From CAWHJN01 sp963829705 (GTDB lineage: Bacteria; Bacteroidota; Rhodothermia; Rhodothermales; BA12), in NCBI GenBank assembly GCA_963829705.1, contig CAWHJN010000001.1, positions 868,001 through 932,000 of the forward strand: a DNA stretch of 64,000 nt. The letters are read 5' to 3'. Below are positions 1-9,069 of the stretch, one piece after another; the stretch's first letter is position 1, and each line of letters begins with the position of its first letter. A program made the position numbers and the translations under genes. The notes beneath the pieces were generated by a model. The model was not told the DNA's origin. It did no database searches and saw only the letters and a program-made list of their open reading frames with translations.

Positions 1-1339
1 AATCCAGGTGGTCGCGCCCGATGACGAGCGGGGCCTCCACCTTGCCGTGTTTGACGAGCCAGTTGAACTTCAGCCCCATCTCGGCGCGCTCGCCGTATTC
101 GAGCCAGCAGATGCGCGCGGGCAGGCCCTGAAACTGCACCTTCTCGCGCGCCTTCGTGATCCAGCGGGCGAGAGCTTCGTTCTCGGGAAACGTCTCCAGC
201 ACCGCCGCATCGGTGACGGCGATGTCGTTGGGATTGCCGGAGAGCGCCGCCCAGCGGAACGGCCCCGAGCCTCGGCAGAACAGCGGGCGGATAAAGGCCG
301 GAACGAAACCGGGGATCTCGAACGCCTCGGTCATCCCGCGCCGGTCGGCCACCTGCCCGCGCAGGTTGTTGCCGTAGTCGAACGTGACGGCCCCGGCGCG
401 CTGCATCGCCCGCATCGCGGCCACGTGGACCTGCATCGAATCGAGGACGGCGCTTTCGTAGGATGCAGGGTCGGACTGCCGCAGCGCTTCGGCGGCGTCG
501 AGCGAAAAGCCTGCGGGGATATAGCCCAGCCGCAGGTCGTGCGCGCTCGTCTGATCCGTCAGCACGTCGGGCGTGACGCCGCGCCGCACCATCTCGGGCA
601 GCACGTCGGCGATGTTGCCCACCAGCCCCACCGACAGCGCCTCGCCGCGATCTTTCGCCGCGAGCACCGCGTCGAGCGCCCGGTCGAGGTCGTGTTCGAG
701 CACGTCGCAGTAGCCCGTTTCGACGCGCCGCCGGATGCGGCTTTCGTCCACGTCGACGCCCAGGAAGGCCGCGCCGTTCATCGTGGCCGCGAGGGGCTGC
801 GCGCCGCCCATGCCGCCGAGGCCCGCCGTCACCACGAGTTTTCCGCTGAGCGAGCCGCCGAAGTGCTGCCGGGCGCACTCGGCAAACGTCTCGTAGGTGC
901 CCTGCAAAATCCCCTGCGTGCCGATGTAGATCCACGAGCCCGCCGTCATCTGGCCGTACATCGTCAGTCCGAGGGCATCGAGGCGGCGGAATTCGTCCCA
1001 CGTGGCCCAGCGCGGCACAAGATGCGCGTTGGCGATCAGCACGCGTGGCGCGTCGGGGTGCGTGCGGAAGACGCCCACGGGCTTGCCGCTCTGGACGAGC
1101 AGCGTCTCGTCGTTCTCCAGCCGCCGCAGCGTCTCGACGATTTTGTGGTAGCTCGCCCAGTCGCGCGCCGCCTTGCCACCGCCGCCGTAGACGATCAACT
1201 CCTTTGGCCGCTCGGCGACGGCGGGGTCGAGGTTGTTCATCAGCATCCTGAGCGCGGCTTCCTGCTGCCAGCCCTTGCAGGAGAGCCGCGTGCCCGTGGG
1301 CGCGGTGATGGCTGTCATTTGTTGCGGGTCATTCGTCAT
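1..1339 (-). CDS. hutU: Urocanate hydratase (N-terminal 446 residues, runs off the left edge)
   Basis: Converts urocanate to imidazolone propionate, the second step of histidine degradation, in the cytoplasm with tightly bound NAD+. The minus strand reads continuously from the ATG at 1339 to base 1. A glycine-rich NAD-binding motif GLGGMGGAQ lies near residue 172, as in characterised urocanases, and FCRGSGPFRW near residue 355 is the conserved cysteine segment of the family. Family length is about 550, so roughly 110 C-terminal residues lie outside the window. A second ATG eight codons in is possible. The other hut genes are not in view; they may lie to the left. A promoter-like box and palindrome precede it. 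Confidence 0.95.
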   Translation of the reverse strand, partial: MTNDPQQMTAITAPTGTRLSCKGWQQEAALRMLMNNLDPAVAERPKELIVYGGGGKAARDWASYHKIVETLRRLENDETLLVQSGKPVGVFRTHPDAPRVLIANAHLVPRWATWDEFRRLDALGLTMYGQMTAGSWIYIGTQGILQGTYETFAECARQHFGGSLSGKLVVTAGLGGMGGAQPLAATMNGAAFLGVDVDESRIRRRVETGYCDVLEHDLDRALDAVLAAKDRGEALSVGLVGNIADVLPEMVRRGVTPDVLTDQTSAHDLRLGYIPAGFSLDAAEALRQSDPASYESAVLDSMQVHVAAMRAMQRAGAVTFDYGNNLRGQVADRRGMTEAFEIPGFVPAFIRPLFCRGSGPFRWAALSGNPNDIAVTDAAVLETFPENEALARWITKAREKVQFQGLPARICWLEYGERAEMGLKFNWLVKHGKVEAPLVIGRDHLD

Positions 1340-1381
1340 GTGTCAGTCGTCGTCGTTCGTCACGGGCACGCCGGATCCGGG

Positions 1382-1389
1382 CGAAGATA
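1382..1389 (-). promoter_or_regulatory. Putative -7 box of hutU (TATCTTCG)
   Basis: Read on the minus strand this is TATCTTCG, close to the Bacteroidota -7 consensus TAnnTTTG. It would give a leader of about 36 nt before hutU. The position expected for the -33 element is occupied by the palindrome at 1409-1422. Confidence 0.4.
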
Positions 1390-1408
1390 GCCGCTCCGAG
1401 ACGCGGAA

Positions 1409-1422
1409 CGGAAGCGCTTCCG
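1409..1422. promoter_or_regulatory. Operator-like palindrome CGGAAGCGCTTCCG
   Basis: A perfect 14-bp palindrome with the AAnCGnTT core typical of LacI-family operators. It lies 19 bp upstream of the putative hutU -7 box, where it would cover the -33 element, so repression by occlusion is a reasonable inference. A near copy occurs upstream of hppD at 3121-3132. Confidence 0.4.
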
Positions 1423-1463
1423 ACGATGGAGCGGGACCGCAAGGTTTGCCAACCCGCTTTCGT

Positions 1464-1886
1464 CTACCGCACGCCCGTGGAGTCTTCGACGACGAGCGCC
1501 GAGTCGCCGAGCACGCCGAGCGAGTCCGCGCGCGTAGTGTCGACGGGCGCAGGTGCGGGCCGGGGCTCGCGCAGCGTCAGCGCCGTGCCTGCGGGCAACT
1601 TGTCGATGCCCGAAACCGCCATCGAGCCGTCCTCGGCCACGTGGATCTCGAAGGCGATGAGGTCGCCCGCGACCACCCGCTCCAGGTCGGTGAGGTCGCG
1701 GGGAATAAAGTCCATCTTCATGCTGGGCATGAAGCCGGGGATGTCCTCGTGCAGGACGGTGAGCGTGTTGTTCTCTGGGATCACCGTCACGACGCGCCCG
1801 CGCGTTTCGTAGGTGGTGACATCCTGCCTCTGGCAGGCGGCGAGGACGAGGAGAGCGGACAGCAGTAGCGGCGCGGAGCGTGGCAT
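1464..1886 (-). CDS. CusF-like copper-binding lipoprotein
   Basis: A 140-residue exported protein. The N-terminus is a lipoprotein signal with lipobox LAAC (cysteine near residue 18). The middle carries HEDIPGFMPSMKMDF, which matches the CusF/copper-binding domain pattern in which His and the two Met of MxxMxM bind Cu(I) or Ag(I) in the periplasm. The C-terminal 35 residues are a Pro/Asp-rich tail outside the domain. In other bacteria this small domain delivers copper to RND or P-type exporters; the only copper exporter in view is copA at 43.8 kb, so no operon link is visible. It is followed by 124 nt and then hutU on the same strand. Confidence 0.7.
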   Translation of the reverse strand: MPRSAPLLLSALLVLAACQRQDVTTYETRGRVVTVIPENNTLTVLHEDIPGFMPSMKMDFIPRDLTDLERVVAGDLIAFEIHVAEDGSMAVSGIDKLPAGTALTLREPRPAPAPVDTTRADSLGVLGDSALVVEDSTGVR

Positions 1887-2026
1887 GGGTGCGGTTGGAG
1901 GTTGTACTTCCTGTATCCTGAAAAAGAAAAGCGCGACCTGGATCGGATGCGCGGAAGCGGGGCAAGATCCTCTGTGACGCGAGAGGCCGCAACGGCAGCG
2001 GCGTCAAGCTTGTGCAAACACGGCGC

Positions 2027-3145
2027 TCAGGGCGCGTCGAGGGAGCCCAGCGGAATGGACTCGCTCAGGCCCCTCTCGTACCACAGGCGCTGCATGTCGG
2101 GGCTGAGGCGCGTGGCGCGCAGCGTGGCGCGGCGCGTCTCCTCGTCCACGGTGAGTTCGCCCTCGAAGGTGAACCGGCCCCGGTGCATGAAGCCGCCACG
2201 CCAGCCCGTCCACAGCCGCACGATGTAGGCACGCCGCAGGGCGTCGAAGCGCCAGTCAATGACCTCCATCTCGGCTCGCCCATCGCGCGCGCTTTCGAGG
2301 CGGTCGAGCAAGTGTTCGAGCGCCTGCACGGCGTAGGTGGCCACCTCGCGCTCGCGCTCGCGCTGCGAAACGGGCGCGACCCACCGGGTGAGGGTCGTAA
2401 CCGAGTCGGGGCGTGGGCCGAGGCGCCCGTCGATCTGGATCTTCACCGCCACAGAATCGCCGCGCAGGAGCGGGTCGTGCAGGCGCATCCAGAAGTCGTC
2501 GTAGCCGGGCGCGTCGGCGAGGTCGAGCGTGCCCGAAGCGTCGTCGAAGTCGATCTTGACGGCATCGCGCGGGTGGCCGTCGACGTAGATGACGAAGCGC
2601 GCCGGGAGGGTTTCCGAGACCGGCACGGGCTGCCAGCGTCCCTCCCCCTGCTGCCGCTCCTGCCGCCACGCGACGCGGAAATGGAGTTGGTCGGAGTCGC
2701 GGCGGTACGGGTAGTCGAGGTCGACGTCGGCGTGGAGGCGCTTGGGCGAGGCGTTGAGCACACGCTGCTCGCACACGGTGCCCTCGGTCGCGAAGTAGCC
2801 GCACAGATCCAGCATGAACGGCGCGTCGTTGCCCAGCAGCGGATCGGGCACAGGCACCACGAGGGGGCGCTGCGGGCGGTGCGCGTAGCCGGTGTAGAGC
2901 GTCCGCCCTTTCGCGTCGGAGACGAGCACGGTGAGCGAATCGGGGATGACGGTGCGGCCAAAACCGGACGACGCGAACGACGGCGCGACGCGCAGCGTAT
3001 CCCACCCCACGCGGCGCACGTCGAACCCGTCGAGGCGCACGCCGTCGCCGCCGCACCCTGCCAGAGACAGGGCCGTCAGCAGCGCGAATGTCGAAACAAG
3101 ACCTCCGCGCCACTTGTATCGGAAGCGCTTACACTTTCTGCTCAT
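2027..3145 (-). CDS. Hypothetical lipoprotein, function unknown
   Basis: A 372-residue protein with a basic N-terminus, a hydrophobic stretch and lipobox LAGC (Cys31), so it is predicted to be lipid-anchored. I do not recognise the remainder: it is soluble-looking, rich in charged and aromatic residues, with a C-terminal region of alternating beta-like segments (for example FTFEGELTVDEETRRATL) that suggests a beta-rich outer-membrane or periplasmic protein. Its start codon is only 8 nt from that of hppD, which is divergently transcribed, so the promoters of the two genes must lie in each other's coding sequence. Confidence 0.75.
   Translation of the reverse strand: MSRKCKRFRYKWRGGLVSTFALLTALSLAGCGGDGVRLDGFDVRRVGWDTLRVAPSFASSGFGRTVIPDSLTVLVSDAKGRTLYTGYAHRPQRPLVVPVPDPLLGNDAPFMLDLCGYFATEGTVCEQRVLNASPKRLHADVDLDYPYRRDSDQLHFRVAWRQERQQGEGRWQPVPVSETLPARFVIYVDGHPRDAVKIDFDDASGTLDLADAPGYDDFWMRLHDPLLRGDSVAVKIQIDGRLGPRPDSVTTLTRWVAPVSQREREREVATYAVQALEHLLDRLESARDGRAEMEVIDWRFDALRRAYIVRLWTGWRGGFMHRGRFTFEGELTVDEETRRATLRATRLSPDMQRLWYERGLSESIPLGSLDAP
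3121..3132. promoter_or_regulatory. Imperfect copy of the hutU operator-like palindrome
   Basis: GGAAGCGCTTAC shares the AAGCGCTT core and left arm with the perfect palindrome at 1409-1422. It lies 22 nt upstream of the hppD start and within the first codons of the divergent lipoprotein. The same core near two amino-acid degradation genes hints at a shared regulator. Confidence 0.25.
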
Positions 3146-3153
3146 AATCTCCC

Positions 3154-4284
3154 ATGGAAACCCTCACACATCCCTCCGCCGAAGCCACGCACGAAGACCT
3201 GTTCCCCATCAACGGAACGGATTACGTCGAGTTTTATGTCGGCAATGCCCGGCAGGCGGCTCATTTCTACGCCTCGGCGTTCGGTTTTCAGGTTACAGGC
3301 TACCGCGGACCCGAGACGGGGCACCGCGCGTCGGTCTCCTACCTGCTGCAGCAGGGCAAGATTCGTTTCGTGCTCACGGCTGCGCTCGCGCCGGAATCCC
3401 CCATCGCCGAGCACGTGCGGCAGCACAGCGACGGCATCCGCGACCTCGCGCTGTGGGTGGACGATGCCCGCCTCGCCTTCGATACCGCCATTGAGCGCGG
3501 CGCGACGCCCCACCGCGGCGTTGAGGTGATGGAGGACGACCACGGGCGCGTCGTGACGGCCTCGATCCAACTCTATGGCGACACGATCCACACGTTCGTC
3601 GAGCGCAAAGACTACGACGGGCTGTTCCTGCCCGGCTTCCGTCCCTACGACAATCCGCACTACGCGCCCGCTCCCGTCGGGCTGAAGTACGTCGACCACT
3701 GCGTCGCCAACGTCGAACTCGGCCAGATGAACCGCTGGGTGGATTTCTACGGCGACGTGATGGGCTTCAAAAACCTCGTCTCGTTCGACGATGCGGACAT
3801 CTCGACCGAGTACACGGCGCTGATGTCGAAGGTGATGTCGAGCGGCAACGAGCGCATCAAGTTTCCCATCAACGAGCCCGCCGAGGGCAAGAAGAAGAGC
3901 CAGATCGACGAGTACCTCGAGTTCTACCGCGGACCGGGCGTGCAGCACGTGGCGATGGCGACGGACGACATCCTCGGCACCGTCACCGCGCTGCGCGACC
4001 GTGGCGTAACGTTCCTGAGCGTGCCGACGACGTACTACGACGAACTCCAGTCGCGCGTGGGCACCATCGACGAAAACGTGGACGCCCTTGCCGAACTGGG
4101 CATTCTGGTGGATCGCGACGACGAGGGCTACCTGTTGCAGATCTTCACCAAGCCCGTCGAGGACCGCCCGACACTCTTCTACGAGATCATCCAGCGCAAG
4201 GGCGCTCGCTCGTTCGGCAAGGGCAACTTCAAGGCGCTCTTCGAAGCCATCGAACGCGAGCAGGCGCTGCGGGGGAATCTGTGA
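3154..4284 (+). CDS. hppD: 4-hydroxyphenylpyruvate dioxygenase
   Basis: Fe(II) dioxygenase that turns 4-hydroxyphenylpyruvate into homogentisate in tyrosine degradation. 376 residues, normal for bacterial enzymes. Two vicinal-oxygen-chelate domains are visible (about residues 18-150 and 175-355). The three iron ligands fit His182 (YVDHCVAN), His265 (GVQHVAM) and Glu344 (LFYEIIQRKG), and the C-terminal gate helix region GARSFGKGNFKALFEAIE is intact. It is followed after 120 nt by homogentisate dioxygenase, the next pathway step, so the two probably work together. The leader has no Shine-Dalgarno sequence. Confidence 0.95.
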   Translation: METLTHPSAEATHEDLFPINGTDYVEFYVGNARQAAHFYASAFGFQVTGYRGPETGHRASVSYLLQQGKIRFVLTAALAPESPIAEHVRQHSDGIRDLALWVDDARLAFDTAIERGATPHRGVEVMEDDHGRVVTASIQLYGDTIHTFVERKDYDGLFLPGFRPYDNPHYAPAPVGLKYVDHCVANVELGQMNRWVDFYGDVMGFKNLVSFDDADISTEYTALMSKVMSSGNERIKFPINEPAEGKKKSQIDEYLEFYRGPGVQHVAMATDDILGTVTALRDRGVTFLSVPTTYYDELQSRVGTIDENVDALAELGILVDRDDEGYLLQIFTKPVEDRPTLFYEIIQRKGARSFGKGNFKALFEAIEREQALRGNL

Positions 4285-4400
4285 AAGGGGGAACGGGAAA
4301 CGCGGAGTGCGGAACGGTTTGAATGAAGGCCGCGCCGCACCCGTCCTCCCGTTCCGATTCCCATCTTCAACACTTCCGCGCTCCCACTTTCCACTTTCAG
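4283..4400. repeat. Inverted intergenic motif between hppD and hmgA
   Basis: The left arm (4283-4316, GAAAGGGGGAACGGGAAACG and following) is roughly the reverse complement of the right arm (4373-4400, CTTCCGCGCTCCCACTTTCC and following). The right arm ends 4 nt before the hmgA ATG. Related arms occur at 17.2/17.4, 30.5, 33.2, 40.05, 49.75 and 60.5 kb. Confidence 0.5.
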
Positions 4401-4404
4401 AACC

Positions 4405-5616
4405 ATGCCTCATTACCAGCGCATCGGGCAGGTGCCGCACAAGCGGCACACGCAGTTCCGCCGCCCGGACGGCGAACTCTACACCGAAGAAGTCATCGGA
4501 GCCGAGGGCTTTTCGGGCATCTCGTCCATCGCCTACCACCTCCACCCGCCCACGCTGGTCGAGCGCATCGAGGAGCCGATCCCGTTCAAGGTCGAGTACG
4601 CCGATGAGGACTTTCTGCGCCATCGGCACCTGCTGGGCCACAACATCGAGCCGGGCGGCGACTACCTCTCGGGCCGCCGCTACGTGATGGGCAACAGCGA
4701 CGTGCGCCTCGCCCTCACCGTCCCGACGGAGCCGATGGAGGTGTTCTACAAAAACGCCTCGTCGGACGAGCTGATCTACGTCCACGACGGCGAGGGGCGG
4801 CTGGAATCGCCCCTCGGAGTGGTCGAATTCCACCAGGGCGATTACGTCCACGTGCCGCGCACGCTCGTCCACAAGTGGGTGTTCACCGGAGACGTGCAGC
4901 CACGCCTGCTGATCATCGAGGCGTCGAGCGAGATCCACTTTCCGAAACGCTACACCAACCGGTTCGGCCAGCTTCTCGAGCACAGCCCGTTCTGCGAGCG
5001 CGACGTGCGCCCGCCGACGGATCTCGACCCCATCGACGAGAAAGGCGAGTTCGAAGTCCGCATCGCCAAGCACGGCAAGCTGCACCGCTACGTGCTCCGG
5101 TACCACCCCTTCGATGTCGTCGGCTGGGACGGCTACATGTACCCGTACGCCATTTCGATCCATGACTTCGAACCCATCACCGGGCGCGTGCATCAGCCGC
5201 CGCCCGTGCATCAGATGTTCGAGGGCCACAACTTCGTCGTCTGCTCGTTCGTGCCGCGCCTGTTCGACTACCACCCGGAGGCCGTGCCCGCGCCGTACAA
5301 CCACTCCAACATCGACTCCGACGAGGTGCTGTACTACGCCGAAGGCGATTTCATGAGCCGCAGGGGCATCGAGCGTGGCTCGTTCACGCTGCACCCCGGC
5401 GGCCTCCCGCACGGTCCGCATCCCGGCACGACGGAGGCCTCGCTGGGCAAGAAAGAGACGCGCGAACTGGCGGTGATGGTGGACACCTTCCACCCGCTCC
5501 ACCTCACAAAGGCCGCGCTGGACGTCGAAGACCCGGATTACGCCTTCTCGTGGCAACCCGAGCGCCACGCAGCCAGCGGCGATGGAGCCGTCAGCGACGC
5601 CACGCCCGCGCGCTGA
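4405..5616 (+). CDS. hmgA: Homogentisate 1,2-dioxygenase
   Basis: Opens the homogentisate ring to maleylacetoacetate with an Fe(II) centre. 403 residues, slightly shorter than the animal enzyme, with a double-cupin layout. The C-terminal cupin has the expected ligand segments: YNHSNIDSDEVLYY (His300, likely Glu307) and HPGGLPHGPHPG. The first cupin carries HDGEGRLESPLG and HVPRTLVHKW. It follows hppD, and the pair covers two consecutive steps; maleylacetoacetate isomerase and fumarylacetoacetase are not in the window. The ATG directly follows a pyrimidine-rich repeat arm. The 161 nt after the stop show no clear terminator. Confidence 0.93.
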   Translation: MPHYQRIGQVPHKRHTQFRRPDGELYTEEVIGAEGFSGISSIAYHLHPPTLVERIEEPIPFKVEYADEDFLRHRHLLGHNIEPGGDYLSGRRYVMGNSDVRLALTVPTEPMEVFYKNASSDELIYVHDGEGRLESPLGVVEFHQGDYVHVPRTLVHKWVFTGDVQPRLLIIEASSEIHFPKRYTNRFGQLLEHSPFCERDVRPPTDLDPIDEKGEFEVRIAKHGKLHRYVLRYHPFDVVGWDGYMYPYAISIHDFEPITGRVHQPPPVHQMFEGHNFVVCSFVPRLFDYHPEAVPAPYNHSNIDSDEVLYYAEGDFMSRRGIERGSFTLHPGGLPHGPHPGTTEASLGKKETRELAVMVDTFHPLHLTKAALDVEDPDYAFSWQPERHAASGDGAVSDATPAR

Positions 5617-5777
5617 CGAGGCAGCATACCGGCGCGTTGCCTTCCTGCCACGCCTATGTACACGCTGCTGTGTGAGCAACGGCAGCGTCTCAACGACCGT
5701 CTGTCAAACAGTGAAACGGGTGGCCCGTGGTAGTCGGACTCGTAGCGCTCCCAGAATGCGCCAGTATGTGTGCTCGT

Positions 5778-8700
5778 TCACCGCGCCACCGTCAGCGTCC
5801 GCGTGAGCGTGCGCCCATTCGCCAGGTGAGGCGGTAGACGTACACGCCCGGCGCGAGCGCCGCCGCATCGACCGTCGCCGTGTGGCGCCCGCGCCTGCTG
5901 CCCCTCGTGCCAGCACCGCCACTTCGCGCCCGAGCACGTCGTAGAGCGACGAGCGTCACGTCACCGGCCTCGTCCAGCCTGTACCGGATCTCGGCCTGCG
6001 AGCGCGCCGGGTTGGGCACGCTCGCTCCAGCCGAACGCCAGCACGTCTGCGTGATTCGACGCCCGTGATCGCGAAGCTCGGGATCCACGTCCACCTCGCG
6101 TCCGCACGTGTCGGTGGCGCGCAGGTAGAACGCCACGCCGCTCGCGCTCGATCGCCGCCGTGATCGGGAAGTACACCTCGGACGGCGAGGCCGGATGCAA
6201 AGGTGAACGTCACACTCCCGCAGCCCCCTCGGGCGCGCCCGTGCGCGTGGCCAGCGAGCACACTGCCGCTCTCGGTGTCCGGCTCCGGATCGCCCACGAC
6301 GAGGTTGTTCGTGTTGTAGAACGCGAACGCCGTCCCGCCCGCCGGCACCATCTACGCGCACGAAGGCCCGCGTGCCTGCCGCGTTGAGCACGTAGCCGCC
6401 CGCGTAGCTCGGCGCCGTCGCCGGGTCGGTGCAGTCGAGCGTGGGGCGCGAGGTAGTCCGCGTACGCCCGCCTGGCCAGCGTCGCGTCGACCACGAACGG
6501 GTTGATGTTGCCCTGCCGCTCCGAGATCAGATGCGTCCGCCTGTACTCGGCCACGTCTGCCGTGTCGAGGCCGTTCCAGTAGGCGAGGTCGTCGAGCTGG
6601 TCGAAGAGGAACGTCAGATCACTCTCGCTCTCGTAGATCGCGTAGAAGTAGAGCGCCGCGCGGCTTGAAGCGTTGCCCTTGTGCACCTCGCGCGGCTCGA
6701 AGACCCCGCTGATCGTCTCGCTCCACGCGTCGATGTCACTCGTCGGAATCGTCGATCTGCGACTGCGCGCCCTTGTACCACGTCCTCGTCTCGGCGTCCG
6801 GGATCTCGCCGTACGGGTTGTTGCCGCGGCTGGAGTTGACGTTGTCCTTGGCCGGGAAGAGGTTGTGCATGTCGGAGCGCTGCGGCTCGTCGGCTGCGCC
6901 CTTCGACTGCGGCCACGTGTGCTCGGCGTTGATGCCGTTCGAGGCGAGAAAGCTCGACGGGTCGACGCCCAGCGGCAGGCTCACGCAGAAGCCCGTGTAG
7001 ACGCCGCAGACGTCGGTGCTGTCGCCGTCCGCGCTCGCGCCGCGGTCGATCGAGCAGATACATCGTGTCGCGGGCCACGTCGTAGCCGAGCGTCCTCGTC
7101 GGCGCGATACGCCGCGCGCAGACTCGCTCTCAGCGCAGCGCCACTCTGGCCGGGGAAGAGCACGCCTTTCGCGCCAACATACGCCGTCGTCGTCGTGGTA
7201 GCGGTCTCGTCGTCGGTTGCGCGCACGCGGATCGCGTAGGCGCCCGGCGTGGCAGGCGTGAAGGTCAGGACGCCTGTCGCCGCGTCGATGGCAGCACCTG
7301 CGGGCGGAGTCACGAGGCTGTAGACGACCGTGCCGCCGTCGGGATCGTTTGCGTCGTAGTCGAAGGTGATCGTCTGGCCTGCGGGCACGATCGCTGCCCG
7401 TAAAGGTCGCCGTGAAGACGGGCGCGTCGCCCACGGTGGCGCTCACCGCGAGCGTCGCCTCGGTCGTCGTCGTGGCCGTGCCGTCACGTTGCGCCGACGC
7501 GCACGACGAAGCGACTGACCTGCCTGCGCCATCGTCGGCGTCCACGCGAAAACACCCGTCGCCACGTCCAGCGTGCTGCCCGCCGGGCCCTGCACGAGGC
7601 TGTAGGTCACCACGTCAGCTGCGTCACTGTCGCTCGCGTCGTAGTCGAAGGTGAAGGGCGCGCCGATTGAGACCGTCTGGCTCGTGAGCGCGGCCGTGAA
7701 GACGGGCGCGGCGTTCGTGCTGCCGCCGGTGCATGTGGCAACGTGGGCTGCCCAGACCATCGAAGGTGTCCTGCGCGTAGCCGTCAAACTCCAGCGCGGG
7801 GTCGAAGGCGTCGACAGGCGTTCGTGTCGCCCGCGCAGACGCTCGCCATGCGCCGGAGCGTGTTATCGGCCGTCGAGGCGAGGCCGCTGCCCCACTGGCT
7901 GCCGGGATCGAAGCCGATCTGCCCGATCACGTCGAGCGTGTCGGCTCCGCGCAAGAGCACGACGGCGTCGTCGCCGTTGAAGAAGTTGTTCGTCGGCGTG
8001 AGATCGGCGACCGCGAGGATGGCCGCGTCCGCGCCGTCGTCGGCCACGACGTAGACATCGCCCGGCGGCGAGCGTGCCGGTGAGGTTGACCGTCGGCGCC
8101 GCTCGCCGGGCTTCCGTTGAAGAAGATCTCGACGCGGTAGCCCTCGGCGGCGAGGTCGATGGCCGAGCCGGTCGGGTTGAAGATCTCGACGGCTTTGTTC
8201 AGGCTCGAACCCTCGACGTACTCGCGAGAAGAAGGGCGACCGCGGCGCAGTCGTGCAGCCGGTGTGGCTGCCGATGCCGTCGAAGGTGTTCTGCGCAAAA
8301 CCCTCGTACTCGACCGCGGGGTCGAAGGCGTCCGATCCGTCGGTGTCGCCCATGCAGACGGACTCCCATGCGGCTGAGGGTGTTGTCCTGCGTCGAAGAC
8401 AGATCACGGTGCCCCACTGCGATGCCGGGGTCGAAGCCGATCTGGCCGATCACGTCGACGAGCGCGCCCGCGAGGCGCAGCGCGACGGCGTCGTCGCCGT
8501 TGAAGTTGACGACTGTGCCGCTCGTCACGTCGGCTTCGGCGAGCAGCAGCGCGTCGGCGCTCGGATGCGTGGCGACGAAGACGTCGCCGGGGGCGAGCGT
8601 GCCCGAGAGCGCGAGCGTCTGGCTGGCCGTGGCGCTGCCGTTGGAGTAGAGTTCGAGCGTGTAGGCGGAGAGATCGACCGGCGCGCCGGTGGGGTTGTAG

Positions 8701-8822
8701 ATCTCGACGGCCTTGTTGAAGGACGAGCCTTCGACGTACTCGCAGAAGAAGAGCGTCTGCGCGGTGAGCGGCTGTGGAAGGGCGGCGGAGGCGGCGAGGA
8801 GCAGTAGCAGGACGGGGCGCAT
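5778..8822 (-). pseudogene. Multiply frameshifted secreted nuclease (LTD-LTD-Ig-Ig-endonuclease I-T9SS)
   Basis: Joining frames rebuilds one exported protein of roughly 1,000 residues. From the N-terminus there is a signal peptide (MRPVLLLLLAASAAL), a lamin-tail domain (ACEYVEGSSFNKAVEIYNPTG-type, about 8750-8250), a second similar lamin-tail domain (8230-7740), two putative-Ig repeats (7720-7200), an endonuclease I domain with the hallmark NAEHTWPQSKGA and SDMHNLFPAKDNVNSSRGN (about 7000-6770), and a type A sorting domain ending LANGRTLTRTLTVAR. At least a dozen single-base indels, mostly deletions where I could judge, break the frame about every 100-250 bases. Between breaks the coding is clean, with few stops, so this could be a very recent pseudogene or unpolished assembly. 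An intact relative would degrade extracellular DNA/RNA. Confidence 0.8.
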
Positions 8823-9022
8823 AGCGGGGCGGTGTGGTGGTGGACACGTGCCGATCAAGCTAAAGCCGTCGTTCCAACCGCTGCATTACCTAGCCGTTAC
8901 GCCCGAGAAGTTCACAGGGGCGTAGCGCAGAGCGAGGCTCCTGGCCACGGCGCTCTTACCGACGCGCACCCTCTGCGCTCAGTCGCCGAGGATGAACTCG
9001 GCTTTGGCAAGCCCCGTAAGGC

Positions 9023-9042
9023 CTTAGTGCTCGTTTCAAAAC
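9023..9042 (+). repeat. Left terminal inverted repeat of the IS
   Basis: CTTAGTGCTCGTTTCAAAAC; pairs with 9901-9920 with two mismatches. Confidence 0.8.
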
Positions 9043-9069
9043 CGTAGGTGAGCGTGTAGCTTGGCGCTC

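Noticed and set aside
8..1390. Long plus-strand open frame antisense to hutU (460 codons)
   Set aside because: It is the codon-position shadow of hutU in GC-rich DNA: His/Arg/Val-rich, no domain pattern, and hutU's family motifs are unmistakable on the other strand.
3142..5679. 845-codon minus-strand frame opposite hppD/hmgA
   Set aside because: Shadow of two well-conserved dioxygenases; no signal, motif or start context of its own.
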